Shown here piece after piece: positions 51,868 through 61,282 of a DNA stretch of 64,000 nucleotides. This DNA comes from Candidatus Woesearchaeota archaeon (GTDB lineage: Archaea; Nanobdellota; Nanobdellia; Woesearchaeales; JACJVW01). The stretch lies in contig JACJVW010000001.1 of assembly GCA_020637435.1 (NCBI GenBank), positions 186,001 to 250,000 of the forward strand. Reading direction: 5' to 3'. Within the stretch, counting starts at the first letter, position 1, and each line of letters starts with the position of its first letter. Under the pieces are notes generated by a model. That model was not told the DNA's origin, ran no database searches, and was given only the letters and a program-made list of their open reading frames with translations. A program made the translations under genes and the position numbers.

Positions 51868-51940
51868 GCCATATCAGCGGGTAAAACCAATGCATTAGTG
51901 TACCCTGAGGTGCACGCTTTGAATATGCATTGGTACTGCT
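51868..51940 (+). ncRNA. Candidate small hairpin RNA
   Basis: ACCAATGCAT (51886-51895) pairs perfectly with ATGCATTGGT (51925-51934). Inside it GTGTACC (51898-51904) pairs with GGTGCAC (51909-51915) around a CTGA loop. GATTTATAAAC, a good TATA box, ends about 20 nt before 51873, the start expected. It converges with the DUF3800 gene, so it could instead be a terminator of that gene. Evidence is structure and promoter only. Confidence 0.35.
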
Positions 51941-52559
51941 ACCTTTTCTTCCAGACTGGAAACACCGTAGTCTTATGCTCAATAATCCTAAAGAATCTAT
52001 CATCCTTATACTGCTTTGCCCTAAAAACGGCCCACGAAACAAAATCGGCGAGTTGAAGACCAGACCAGTTATGCGAGTAACTATGTTGTACAGTAACGCT
52101 GCAATTCCAACGTTTCTGTTCAATATTCCCTTTGATGTAGTGATCAAAATCATTGCGAAGTGCCTGTTTTCCCTTCGAATAATCTATCCGTATAGACACC
52201 TCTTTATCATCCAACACCCATTCAGATGCTAGTGCACCACAGACATAATTGTAGAGCTTATGGGAATGACTATTGAGATACTCACTATACATCAACTCTT
52301 TTTTAAGAACAATTGCTTGGCACGTAATATGCTCATTCTCAGCAATTTTGCGAAGGACACCTATCCTAACTTCATCTGAAGATTGATTTGCCTTAAGTTC
52401 AGAGATCTTCTTCAACTCTTTCTTAAACTTGTATCGCCTTAAATTCTTAACAATTCTATCCAGATCCTCAGGTCGAGTCGTCCACAGAGTACCTATGACA
52501 AAATAATCAGAACCACTCCCACATGGATCTCCCGACTCATCAATAAAGGCAAATTTCAT
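51939..52559 (-). CDS. DUF3800 family protein
   Basis: 206 residues from the ATG at 52559 (an ATG three codons upstream is possible). MKFAFIDESGDP, the family's start (metal-binding D-E-S-G-D), and near the end GLQLADFVSWAVFR, a second acidic motif, place it in DUF3800, an RNase-H-like group often found in mobile and defence regions. A nuclease role is suspected for the family but not shown here. TATA GTTATAAGC (52585-52593) is 26-30 nt upstream. Confidence 0.88.
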   Translation of the reverse strand: MKFAFIDESGDPCGSGSDYFVIGTLWTTRPEDLDRIVKNLRRYKFKKELKKISELKANQSSDEVRIGVLRKIAENEHITCQAIVLKKELMYSEYLNSHSHKLYNYVCGALASEWVLDDKEVSIRIDYSKGKQALRNDFDHYIKGNIEQKRWNCSVTVQHSYSHNWSGLQLADFVSWAVFRAKQYKDDRFFRIIEHKTTVFPVWKKR

Positions 52560-52683
52560 AAAATACATGCAGCTGAGTACAGCTTATAACAGTAACCCTT
52601 ACAAAATTAGAAATCAACACTTCTATCCCCGTCCTAAACCCCTTATAAACTTCCTCCACTTTTCTCCAGCTAAGGTGATACAC

Positions 52684-53775
52684 ATGAAAGAGACCATCCC
52701 AATCATTATCGGCATCGTCGTCTGCGCGGCGCTTCTCATAGCGCTCCCATTCATCTTCCAGACAGACGATGCACCCACCACAATTACCACATCAACAAAA
52801 GAAACCACCACACAACCCATAACCATAGATGACGGACCAAAGTTCGACACCACGCAACCCTACAGAGTCTCACTTGACCCAAAAGATTTCACCACCAAAA
52901 TCACGAACCCCTACTTCCCCACCCCAATCGGCATGAAACTCGTCTATGAAGCGGACACTGAAGAAGGCAAAGAACGCATCGAAATCTACGTCCCCGGCTG
53001 GACAAAAACTGTCATGGGCGTAGAGTCCCTCGTATTCTGGGACCGCGTCTACGTAGACGGTCAACTAGTCGAAGACACCAGAGACTACATCGCTCAGGAC
53101 AAAGAAGGCAATGTCTGGTACATGGGTGAAGACGTCGACAATTACGTCGACGGAAAACTCCTTGACCACGAAGGTGCATGGCTTGGTGGCGTCAAAGGAG
53201 CGCTGCCCGGCCTTTGGATGCCCGCATCCCCAAAAGAAGGTGACGAGTACCGCCAGGAATACGCTCTTGGCGAAGCAGAAGACATGGGTATGATTGCCTC
53301 GACCGGCGTCAAAGTCAAAGTACCCGCAGGTTCTTATGAAGACTGTGTCAAAATATTCGAATGGAGCCCGCTATTCCCCGACACCGCATACAAATACCAC
53401 TGCAGAGGCATCGGCACCGTCCTTGAAGAAGAGGACACCGAAACGGTCAAACTTATCGAGATCCACAAGACCGCCGCAACTTGCATGGAACTCCCGGACA
53501 AGTACAAAAAAGAAGGCGCAAAAGCAGCAGACATGAAGGGATGCATAACCACTGAAGAAGTCATCGTCGAAGACCAGGAGCCCCTCATCATCGAAATGTC
53601 CGAAGACCGCGCCATCGACATAGCACTGCAAGCCGTCCCAGGCAAAGTCACTGATGTAGCCATCGAAAAGAAATTCGGTAAGATTGCTTACGTCATCGAG
53701 ATTGACGACAGCGGCACCGAGACAGACGTCGTCATCGACATGGACACTGGCGACATCCTAGGCATAGAAACCTAA
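52684..53775 (+). CDS. Membrane-anchored exported protein with PepSY-like C-terminus
   Basis: 363 residues from the ATG at 52684, preceded by Shine-Dalgarno AAGGTGAT; the longer frame upstream is not needed. N-terminal uncleaved or signal helix (PIIIGIVVCAALLIALPFIF), Thr-rich linker, beta domain with WYMGEDVDNYVDG, and a C-terminal segment with the PepSY pattern (EDRAIDIALQAVPGKVTDVAIEKKF onwards). It probably sits on the outer face of the membrane. Function unknown. A T-rich terminator follows the stop at about 53776-53800. Confidence 0.78.
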   Translation: MKETIPIIIGIVVCAALLIALPFIFQTDDAPTTITTSTKETTTQPITIDDGPKFDTTQPYRVSLDPKDFTTKITNPYFPTPIGMKLVYEADTEEGKERIEIYVPGWTKTVMGVESLVFWDRVYVDGQLVEDTRDYIAQDKEGNVWYMGEDVDNYVDGKLLDHEGAWLGGVKGALPGLWMPASPKEGDEYRQEYALGEAEDMGMIASTGVKVKVPAGSYEDCVKIFEWSPLFPDTAYKYHCRGIGTVLEEEDTETVKLIEIHKTAATCMELPDKYKKEGAKAADMKGCITTEEVIVEDQEPLIIEMSEDRAIDIALQAVPGKVTDVAIEKKFGKIAYVIEIDDSGTETDVVIDMDTGDILGIET

Positions 53776-53983
53776 ACTTTTTTTCATTTTTTAAAAATAA
53801 TAACACTAGGAAACCTCATCGTCCGTGCCTGTGTAGACGCTGCATGCCAGCCGGATGTGGGTTACCTGGTTCCTATACCTAAGAAGCTTACTTTTAGATA
53901 GCCACAATAGGATAGATTTTCCTCAGTGCTACGCCAAAACCATTATATTTCCCACACCACCCTTATCCCCCGGAGGCAAACAA

Positions 53984-54322
53984 ATGAAACCACTCATACC
54001 ACTTTTACTCCTCATCACTCTGTTACCTTTCGTAGCTGCTGAAGAGGAAGACATCACCGTCCTTGACCTCGAGCTTGAGAAACTTCTCAATCTGGGCAGC
54101 GCACTGCTCGCTTCAGCCCTGGCGATACTGACCTTTCTCTCCTACAAACGTTCGCACAACAAGCGCCTCATGTACGTCACCGCGGCGTTCACGCTCTTCG
54201 CGCTCAAGCTCTTCATCTTCGCTAGCGAGCTCATCATCGAATCCGTACCGCTCATCGACCCCATCACCGCAGTGCTAGACTTCGCCATCCTGGCTTGCTT
54301 CTTCCTGGGCATCATCAAATGA
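53984..54322 (+). CDS. Small predicted membrane protein coupled to a winged-helix gene
   Basis: 112 residues from the ATG at 53984, preceded by GGAGG (ribosome-binding site) at 10 bases; the frame extends further upstream but without a good start. Signal-like first helix, then three more helices (LNLGSALLASALAILTFLSY; AAFTLFALKLFIFASELII; FAILACFFLGI). The stop overlaps the next gene as ATGA. The pair 'membrane protein + HTH' is known in archaea as possible signalling units; no ligand is evident. Confidence 0.72.
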   Translation: MKPLIPLLLLITLLPFVAAEEEDITVLDLELEKLLNLGSALLASALAILTFLSYKRSHNKRLMYVTAAFTLFALKLFIFASELIIESVPLIDPITAVLDFAILACFFLGIIK

Positions 54323-54831
54323 GTGACATCCTCGACCTTGAACAACGAAGACGCATCTACGACATAGTCCAAAAACTGCCGGGCCTCCACTTTAGGGAAA
54401 TCCAACGTCAGGTACAGCTTGCCACCGGCTCCGTCACTCACCATCTGCACTATTTGGCGCGCGCAGGCCTCATAGAAGAGCAAAAAGACCAGAGCAATTT
54501 ACGGTACTTTCCTAAAGAATTCTCAAAGAGCAGCACAGAGCTCATGAGCCTCCTGCGCCAGCGTTCCATACGCCGCATTCTCGTCTGCATCATCGACAAA
54601 GAACCAGTCTCTCATGAACAGATAACCCAGTTTGTGGCCATCTCCCCCTCAACAATAACCTTCCACCTCAAACGCCTCGAACAGCAGAACATTATAGAAA
54701 GTAAAAAACAGGGAAGAAACAAATTCTTCACCCTTAAAACAGACAAGGAACAACTCACAAAACTCCTTATCACCTACAAAGAGACCTTTCTTGACAGCCT
54801 CATCGACAACATCATAGAGATGTGGGACTAG
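54319..54831 (+). CDS. Tandem winged-helix transcription regulator
   Basis: 170 residues from the ATG at 54319 (ATGA overlap with the membrane gene). Two winged helices: REIQRQVQLATGSVTHHLHYL (first) with KDQSNLRYFP wing, and EQITQFVAISPSTITFHLKRL (second) with KKQGRNKFFTLK wing. It is therefore a DNA-binding protein, probably controlled through the coupled membrane protein (inference). It overlaps the NYN gene by 4 nt. Confidence 0.85.
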   Translation: MSDILDLEQRRRIYDIVQKLPGLHFREIQRQVQLATGSVTHHLHYLARAGLIEEQKDQSNLRYFPKEFSKSSTELMSLLRQRSIRRILVCIIDKEPVSHEQITQFVAISPSTITFHLKRLEQQNIIESKKQGRNKFFTLKTDKEQLTKLLITYKETFLDSLIDNIIEMWD

Positions 54832-55730
54832 TCTTTCTTCAGAACTTTGTCAGCCAATTTCTCAAGCACACCCTTCTTCCTCGGTGCCCTTTTTGGCTTC
54901 TCTTCTTTTACCACTGGCTCTTTCACAGACTCAACTTCTTTAACTTTTGAAGGATCTACTTTTTTCATTGGCTCAGTTTTTGGCTCAACCTTAGCAGCCT
55001 CCTTTTTTATCGTTGCCTCTGGTAGAGGTGTAGCTTCTTCCTTCGTCTGTTCATCCTTTTTCACTGCTTCCACTTTCCGTGGTGCCGGCGGCCGATGTTT
55101 CGTAGAGAATCCATTCAGCTCGTTAGTCGTAAGCCTTGAGATATCAATAAAGAAATCGCTCTCGCGTCGAAGTTCAAGCGAAGTATGCGCAGGATGCCCC
55201 ATTACGACTACCTTCTTTCCAAGTGACTTCACCGTCTTTAGTGACTCTAAGAGGTCAATATCGCCGCTCGCAACAACTGCGATATCAAAATTATCCCTAA
55301 ACGCATGCGTCACAAAATCAACCGCAAGCTGCACATCCACACCCTTCTGGAACACCTTCCCGTATTCATACTTCAGAGGGTATGTACGAAGCTCAAAAGA
55401 ATTGTACTCAAGCGCCTTAGAGAAAAACTTCTGCTGCTCAGCGTACTGCTTCTCGATATAGTCAAGGAACGACTCCTTCCGTTTCTTCTCGTCCGCTTTT
55501 AGGATGGATATCTCATGCTTCATCCTTGACATGATATCGTTTCCGTATGCACCGGTATACGCATACGTGCGTACGATATCCTCAGCCGAGACATTTATAC
55601 CGATCTGTCGCTTGATGAGGTCGATGATCGTGTACTGTGCTTTGCCAAAATCATACGTGCGATGAGAGTCCCTTCGGTCAAGGACTCGTTTAAAATTCTC
55701 AAGATCATAAAATAACATTACTCGTTTCAT
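54828..55730 (-). CDS. NYN-domain (LabA/PIN-like) putative RNase
   Basis: 300 residues from the ATG at 55730. Residues 1-190: NYN domain with VMLFYDLENFK (first Asp), KGVDVQLAVDFV (metal-site Asp) and VASGDIDLLESLKTV (third Asp cluster), an RNase-like PIN fold. The C-terminal 100 residues are a Lys/Glu/Pro-rich disordered tail ending in a short basic helix. Probably acts on RNA; the substrate is unknown. Confidence 0.87.
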   Translation of the reverse strand: MKRVMLFYDLENFKRVLDRRDSHRTYDFGKAQYTIIDLIKRQIGINVSAEDIVRTYAYTGAYGNDIMSRMKHEISILKADEKKRKESFLDYIEKQYAEQQKFFSKALEYNSFELRTYPLKYEYGKVFQKGVDVQLAVDFVTHAFRDNFDIAVVASGDIDLLESLKTVKSLGKKVVVMGHPAHTSLELRRESDFFIDISRLTTNELNGFSTKHRPPAPRKVEAVKKDEQTKEEATPLPEATIKKEAAKVEPKTEPMKKVDPSKVKEVESVKEPVVKEEKPKRAPRKKGVLEKLADKVLKKD

Positions 55731-56063
55731 ACAGAATCTCAAGAGCTATGCCCTATATAATACATACTATAAATATTCCATAATAATGAACAAGTCATAT
55801 TGGTCATCATTGTAGGTCACCTCAAGAATATGAGCAAATACTCTCCATGCTAAGATACACGAATAGAATAGGCAGTGTCCATATTCGCAGCAGAATAATA
55901 TCGTTCCCTTTAACTAATCATACAGAGCCATCTTCGCTCTCCACCAAAGCTTACAAATAAGGAGTGTTAATACAACAAAGAACACATTATGCAGACAATC
56001 TTTCGCATAAGTCTCAAATTTCCCAACCCTCTCTTCTTCTTTATGCGCATCTATTTCTTCTAG

Positions 56064-56520
56064 GAAGCAGAACAGGAAGTGCGTATACCTACCCATGAAC
56101 CGAAGCTTACAGAGCACCAATTTCAAGACGACAGGCTTGTCCAAGTGTTTCATTTCGCCTTCGAATTAGGCATCCCGATAAGTGAGCAGATCTCAGGGAC
56201 GAACCAAATCCCTGGATTAAGACCACCTATATGGACACCTACAGCAAAATCCTCCAAGAACGTTCTGAGGAACCATCATAGGCGGCTACAAAGGGCTGCT
56301 GCATCAGTCATCCATACAAGCACACCACTACCGTTCACTCTTCGCCTTCTACCTGCCGACCGTCACAGACACACAACTGGATAGGGTCTTCAATGCCAAT
56401 ATAGAGAACACAGTTGAAGTGGCACCCGATCTTCGTTTCAAACCTGATGCAGTTCGAACGCTTTTCTACAAAAAAGGGCTCTCTCTAAGCTCAACCGCGA
56501 TTGGAAACAACAGTACGTAG
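56064..56520 (+). pseudogene. Decayed gene with at least two frameshifts
   Basis: Protein-like sequence appears in three successive plus-strand frames: EVRIPTHEPKLTEHQFQDDR to about 56215, then YMDTYSKILQERSEEP near 56230-56275, then IGGYKGLLHQSSIQAHHY through to ANIENTVEVAPDLRFKPDAV and a stop at 56518. Codon use looks coding in each. The original family is not recognised. The opposing minus frame 55914-56153 is less likely. Sequence between 55743 and 56064 has no clear gene. Confidence 0.55.
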
Positions 56521-56548
56521 ACTAGCCGCATGAAGTCTTCCGACATAT

Positions 56549-56558
56549 ATTTATATAT
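56549..56558 (+). promoter_or_regulatory. TATA box of trkA-trkH
   Basis: ATTTATATAT is centred about 30 nt before the trkA ATG at 56583. Confidence 0.5.
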
Positions 56559-56582
56559 CGGGCATCCTGATGTGATTTATCT

Positions 56583-57854
56583 ATGAAAATCATCATTGCC
56601 GGTGGGGGTCACATAGGGAGGAGTGTTGCTGAGAAGCTTATCCCCCACGAAGTAGAGGTGACATTAATAGAAAGGGACGCGCGAACTGTTGCCTCGCTTA
56701 GTGGTCTTGACGCTCTCGTCGTCGAAGGTGACTGTACCGACTACAATCTGCTCAAAGAGGTGGACATACATTCCGCGGATGTCTTTCTTGCCGTAACCAA
56801 CCGGGACAGCATTAACATGGTCGCCTGCTCGATGGTCAGGAAACTGTCCAAATGCAAGATTATCTGCAAAGTGGAAGAGCAGGCAAAATTCTTCAAAGGA
56901 GACTACTCAGCAAGAGACCTTGGAATAGATCAACTCATCTCTCCAAAGAGACTGCTTATCGATAAGATTCTTTCCTACATCCACGAGCCGATCCTTTCAG
57001 AGCTCATCGAATATCCAAAAGAGAAAGCCCGTGTCATTGGTATAAAGATAGCCAAGAGATCACCCTATGTCGGAAAAGAGCTAGACAGTTCACTGTTCCC
57101 GGGAACCACCATCCTTGGGGTCTCCCGTCAAAATACCATGTATCTGCCCCCGGAGATAGACCGCATTCAGGTCAAAGACCGGGTCTACATCATCGGTCTT
57201 GAACCGGCCATAGAACGCATGGAAGCGTCATTCAAGCAGAAGAAGACAAAACAGGTCATTGTGCTTGGCACAAATCAGAAATCAAGGCTTCTCGCAAAAA
57301 CGCTCAAGAAAGAAGGGTTCAAGGTCTACATGCTAGACCGTGACAAAGAGGCATGCGAACGTACAGCGATGGAAGATATCTACATCCTCAACAGCAGTGC
57401 GACAAAGGGAAGGTTGCTCAAAGAGCTCGATATAGAGAATTCCTGCATGGTTGCTCTCTCAAACGATGATGAGTATAATATGATAGCATCCATCTTCGCA
57501 AAACGCCACGGCGCACCCAAGACCATCTGCTATATCAAGAACCAGGAGCTGCTCAAGCTAGCGACCCGATTCGCGTCCATCGACAACATCATCAGCAGTG
57601 ACTCACTTGCCATAGACAAGATAATCAGGTTCTGCCTCAAGAACATCATCTCTGATGTCGACTTTGCAGGGATGGATGGAGAAATAGTAGAATTCATCGT
57701 CGACGAAAAGCAGGCAGGGAAGAAAGTCGAAGAATTCCTTGAAGAGGGAATCCAGCCCGGTCTCGTGATAAGAGAAAACAAACAGATACCTGCCAGCGAA
57801 TGCAAAGTCCTTCGTGAAAAAGACCGTGTCATCGCTCTGGTCAAAGCAAAATGA
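56583..57854 (+). CDS. trkA: Trk potassium uptake regulatory subunit TrkA
   Basis: 423-residue peripheral subunit gating K+ uptake by nucleotide (NAD/ATP) binding. It has two Rossmann RCK-N domains (MKIIIAGGGHIGRSVAEKL at the start; KQVIVLGTNQKSRLLAKTL near 223) each followed by an RCK-C domain. In the first, the GxGxxG-like motif is GGGHIG; the second has GTNQKS, a weaker site. The stop overlaps the trkH start as ATGA. Confidence 0.95.
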   Translation: MKIIIAGGGHIGRSVAEKLIPHEVEVTLIERDARTVASLSGLDALVVEGDCTDYNLLKEVDIHSADVFLAVTNRDSINMVACSMVRKLSKCKIICKVEEQAKFFKGDYSARDLGIDQLISPKRLLIDKILSYIHEPILSELIEYPKEKARVIGIKIAKRSPYVGKELDSSLFPGTTILGVSRQNTMYLPPEIDRIQVKDRVYIIGLEPAIERMEASFKQKKTKQVIVLGTNQKSRLLAKTLKKEGFKVYMLDRDKEACERTAMEDIYILNSSATKGRLLKELDIENSCMVALSNDDEYNMIASIFAKRHGAPKTICYIKNQELLKLATRFASIDNIISSDSLAIDKIIRFCLKNIISDVDFAGMDGEIVEFIVDEKQAGKKVEEFLEEGIQPGLVIRENKQIPASECKVLREKDRVIALVKAK

Positions 57855-59278
57855 AATGGCAACATCTAGCCTACGTGCAGGCAAATCTTCTTATCTGGTT
57901 CAGCATATTCCTCTTTGCGCCCCTCTTCGTAGCGCTCATATATCATGAACCCCTAGCGCCCTTCTTCATAACTATGTGCATCACCTTCTCTAGCGCAATG
58001 ATCTTCCACCTTATCGGTAAGATTCAGAACACGACGCTCAAAGAGACCTATTTCATCATCACCTCAACATGGATAATCTTTACCATCGTAAGCAGCCTTC
58101 CCTTCATGATAAGCGGCATCTCCACAGTCGATAGTGTATTCGAAGCCATGTCCGGTATCACCACTACCGGAGCGACCATCTTGACAGACATAGAAGCGCA
58201 GCCCGTCAGTATCCTCTTCTGGCGCGCTATGCTGCATTGGTTCGGTGGCATAGGAGTCATCCTCCTTAGCATAGCCATCCTGCCGTTCTTCGGCGCGGAC
58301 TCACCGGCACTCTACAACGCGGAAGCGACAGGTCCGCTCAAGACCAAGATCCGACCAAGGATGCGCGACACCGCAAAAGTCCTCATCATCGTCTACCTCA
58401 CCCTCACCATCAGCGAGACGCTCCTTCTCATGTTCCTCGGCATGCCCTTCTTCCATGCGGTCACCACTGCTTTCAGTACTGTAGCGACTGGAGGGTTCTC
58501 TTTCCTGAACGATTCCATCGCAGGTTACCAGGATATGTGGATAGAGATAGTCATCACCTTCTTCATGTATTTGGCAGGCATCAATTTCCTGCTGTACTTT
58601 TACATATTCAAAAACAAGCTTTCTCTCTTCTTCAAAGACACAGAGTGGCGTATCTACACACTCATCATGGTGCTATCCACCCTTGGACTCGCTGCATATC
58701 TAAACATAAAATCCGTATATGCTATTGGAGACGCTCTCAGATATGCAAGCTTCCAGGTAGCCTCTATCATGACCACAACAGGATTCGTGACAGCAGACTA
58801 TTCGCTTTGGCCTCACTTGTCCTGGATGCTTTTCATAGTACTCATGTTCCTTGGTGGATCAGCAGGATCCACCGTAGGTGGTGTAAAGATCATGCGATTC
58901 ATCCTGCTCTTCAAGATAATCCGAAATGAGATGCGCAAAGTAATCCACCCGGACGCATTCTTCTCATTCAATCACAATGGAAAACCGCTTCGTCAGGAGA
59001 TAATCAGCAGTCTGCTAGCGTATGTCTTCCTCTTCTTCGTATCATTCATAGCAATAACCCTCTTCCTGACCATTTTCGGCTACGACCTTATCACGTCATT
59101 CTCAGCCTCAATGGCGACGCTCACTAACACAGGTCCGGGACTAGGTGCAGTAGGCCCAATAGAGAATTTTGGATTCTTTGACCCGGCAAGCAAGATTGTC
59201 CTGACCTTCGCGATGCTGCTCGGCAGGCTCGAGTTCTTCGCGGTGCTCGTCTTTGTCTATCTGCTTATCAAACGTTAA
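57851..59278 (+). CDS. trkH: Trk potassium uptake transmembrane subunit TrkH
   Basis: 475 residues with about 10-12 membrane helices and four selectivity-type pore loops, for example MSGITTTGATIL, TAFSTVATGGFSF, VASIMTTTGFVTAD and MATLTNTGPGLGAVGP, each with the T-G filter residue. Also GGSAGSTVGGVKIMR, conserved in TrkH. It forms the K+ channel regulated by TrkA. The stop overlaps the convergent GNAT gene by 4 nt. Confidence 0.95.
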   Translation: MKWQHLAYVQANLLIWFSIFLFAPLFVALIYHEPLAPFFITMCITFSSAMIFHLIGKIQNTTLKETYFIITSTWIIFTIVSSLPFMISGISTVDSVFEAMSGITTTGATILTDIEAQPVSILFWRAMLHWFGGIGVILLSIAILPFFGADSPALYNAEATGPLKTKIRPRMRDTAKVLIIVYLTLTISETLLLMFLGMPFFHAVTTAFSTVATGGFSFLNDSIAGYQDMWIEIVITFFMYLAGINFLLYFYIFKNKLSLFFKDTEWRIYTLIMVLSTLGLAAYLNIKSVYAIGDALRYASFQVASIMTTTGFVTADYSLWPHLSWMLFIVLMFLGGSAGSTVGGVKIMRFILLFKIIRNEMRKVIHPDAFFSFNHNGKPLRQEIISSLLAYVFLFFVSFIAITLFLTIFGYDLITSFSASMATLTNTGPGLGAVGPIENFGFFDPASKIVLTFAMLLGRLEFFAVLVFVYLLIKR

Positions 59279-59742
59279 AGTAGTTTCTCCATCAGCACAG
59301 ACTCGATAATCACACCGCCTTTATTGAGATACTCCGGTTCAACAGCAGTATACCCATGCTTCACATAGAACCCTTCAGCATCCGGTGAGCTGTGCACAAA
59401 AACATCCTCGCACCCGTGTTCAAGAGCATGCTCCTCCAGCTTCTCCAATATGGCAGTCCCAATTCCCTTGTCCTGGTGCTCCGGAGCTGTAAACATGCCA
59501 CGAATCTCTCGCTTATCAAGCGCTCCAAACCCGACCACTTCTCCGTCAATCTCATAGACCAGCATATGCATACCCTTAGCCCTCTGCCGAAGGTGCATAG
59601 GAGTTGATCTGCTTTTTAGATACTTCTTGGCGGTGAATGTCAAATCCAGCGAATCTACACAAGTGTGCTCAATCTCGGAGCAACGAAGTGCATCCTCATT
59701 CCTAAACTCACGGATCATGCTGAATACTTCGTCACTCATCAT
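59275..59742 (-). CDS. GNAT family N-acetyltransferase
   Basis: 155 residues with the GNAT core: VGFGALDKREIRGMFTAPEHQDKGIGTAILEKLEEHA (acetyl-CoA pyrophosphate loop Q/RxxGxG/A as QDKGIG) and a C-terminal DVFVHSSPDAEGFYVKHGY. Substrate not predictable. There are two adjacent Met codons at the start. It overlaps trkH by 4 nt. Confidence 0.85.
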   Translation of the reverse strand: MMSDEVFSMIREFRNEDALRCSEIEHTCVDSLDLTFTAKKYLKSRSTPMHLRQRAKGMHMLVYEIDGEVVGFGALDKREIRGMFTAPEHQDKGIGTAILEKLEEHALEHGCEDVFVHSSPDAEGFYVKHGYTAVEPEYLNKGGVIIESVLMEKLL

Positions 59743-59800
59743 TTAGAAATCTTACGCAAAATGCAAAAGAATTAAGTATTGTACCTGTCTAAATATTATT

Positions 59801-60196
59801 ATGAAAAATCCGTCCATCACCATCCTGGCGATGACATTCGCCATAATCATTCTGGATTATATATGGCTGGGCCTTTTGATAAATGGCTTCATCATATCAC
59901 AGTTCGGTTCACTCATCGCCGTACAGAATGGCTCAATAGTCGTAAATACCTTTGCAGGGGTGATAGTGTGGACCATTATAGCTTCTGGTTGCTACATCTT
60001 TGCCGTTAGACCTGGCAAGAATATTAAGCATACAACTCTACTTGGTGCAACCTTTGGTTTCATTTGCTACGCTATCTATGACCTGACAAACTTCGCAATC
60101 ATTGTAGGATATCCTACAATGTTCATCTTCGTAGACATAATCTGGGGAACAGTGCTCTGTGCAGTCATCAGTATAGTCGGTCACTACACGAAATAG
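59801..60196 (+). CDS. DUF2177 family membrane protein
   Basis: 131 residues with four membrane helices and the family phrases LDYIWLGLLINGF near the start and GFICYAIYDLTNFAIIVGYP in the middle, ending VDIIWGTVLCAVIS. Function of the family is not known. The AT-rich stretch near 59771-59778 may be its TATA box. It overlaps the convergent glycosyltransferase by 29 nt. Confidence 0.85.
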   Translation: MKNPSITILAMTFAIIILDYIWLGLLINGFIISQFGSLIAVQNGSIVVNTFAGVIVWTIIASGCYIFAVRPGKNIKHTTLLGATFGFICYAIYDLTNFAIIVGYPTMFIFVDIIWGTVLCAVISIVGHYTK

Positions 60197-61241
60197 AATG
60201 TAAATGGAGCTCATGTAACAATTTCTTTTCAATCATCTTAGGGTCATGCACCTTCTCCAACACCAAAAGAGATTTCTTCCCCATCTTAGCTCGTTTTTTG
60301 GCATCCCCCATCGCATACATTTTCTTAGCCAGGTCACTCGCATCCCCAGTCTTACACACATACCCATTCCCCTGCACAGAGCCCTTTGCTCCTGTCGCAT
60401 CAGACACGATAACCGGTAGTCCGTTCGACATCGCCTCCAGCACAACCATCCCAAACGGTTCTGAAACACTCGAGAGCACAAACAAATTATGCTTGCGATA
60501 CTCGGCATCAATCTGCTCATTGGGAATAGTCCCCTTAAACCGAACAATGCCTTCCAAACCCTTATTGGCAACCATCATCCGGTACTTCTGCTCAAGCGGC
60601 CCTTTACCGAACAAGTCAACTTCAACATCAGAAAACCCGTATTTCTTGACAAGCAATTCTACCGCATCAATAAGCACGTGGTGCGCCTTAAGCCAATCAA
60701 ACCTTGCTACACAAATAATCTTCAACTTCTTCTGTTCCTTCACCTGCACTTTCTTCACTGCATATGGTATAGGCACATGCTCCAATCGCGGCAAACCATT
60801 CTTCTTCAGATACAAATAAGCAGGTTCTGACGTGCATATCGTCTTGGCAACTACCTTGCGCATCAAAGGCCTAAGTAAAAACAGGAGCACGCCAAACACC
60901 ATCCGCTCAACAAACTTGTGCGGGTCGTTCCTCTGCTCCTCAAAGATAAACACCTTCTTCTTATGCACTAACGCATACCAGAACACCGCTATCGAATACA
61001 ATCGATAATACGGTCGAACGCACAGCGCATCAAAATCATGCTTCTTCAGAAACGAATACAAACCTCGATACATCGAAAACGAAGGCGACAGCACATGGTA
61101 CTTATGCAGCTTGTACGTCTTTACACCCGGTATATTCTCATCAACACCAGTCACTACACTATAGTCAAATGCCTTACCAAGCATCTCATGAGTGGACATA
61201 TACACCTTGTGATAGCCACCATCGATAAAACACAATCTCAT
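60168..61241 (-). CDS. GT4-type glycosyltransferase
   Basis: 357 residues from the ATG at 61241; TATA TAATTATATTAAT (61268-61278) lies about 30 nt upstream. GT-B fold family 4 features: VARFDWLKAHHVLIDAVELL, LFGKGPLEQKYRMM, and the C-terminal SEPFGMVVLEAMSNGLPVIVS (EX7E motif for the sugar-nucleotide). Lacks a signal and membrane helices, so it acts in the cytoplasm, probably in lipid- or surface-glycan assembly. The other glycan genes are not nearby. Confidence 0.9.
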   Translation of the reverse strand: MRLCFIDGGYHKVYMSTHEMLGKAFDYSVVTGVDENIPGVKTYKLHKYHVLSPSFSMYRGLYSFLKKHDFDALCVRPYYRLYSIAVFWYALVHKKKVFIFEEQRNDPHKFVERMVFGVLLFLLRPLMRKVVAKTICTSEPAYLYLKKNGLPRLEHVPIPYAVKKVQVKEQKKLKIICVARFDWLKAHHVLIDAVELLVKKYGFSDVEVDLFGKGPLEQKYRMMVANKGLEGIVRFKGTIPNEQIDAEYRKHNLFVLSSVSEPFGMVVLEAMSNGLPVIVSDATGAKGSVQGNGYVCKTGDASDLAKKMYAMGDAKKRAKMGKKSLLVLEKVHDPKMIEKKLLHELHLHSISCSDRLY

Positions 61242-61282
61242 AGAGGTACTTAACCCAACTAGCATTAATATAATTAGTGGTG

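Noticed and set aside
51641..52153. 170-aa minus-strand frame overlapping DUF3800
   Set aside because: It overlaps the end of the recognised DUF3800 gene in another frame and has no coding character of its own.
55914..56153. 79-aa minus-strand frame with one hydrophobic segment
   Set aside because: It competes with the decayed plus-strand gene, has no TATA box at the expected distance and no family match.
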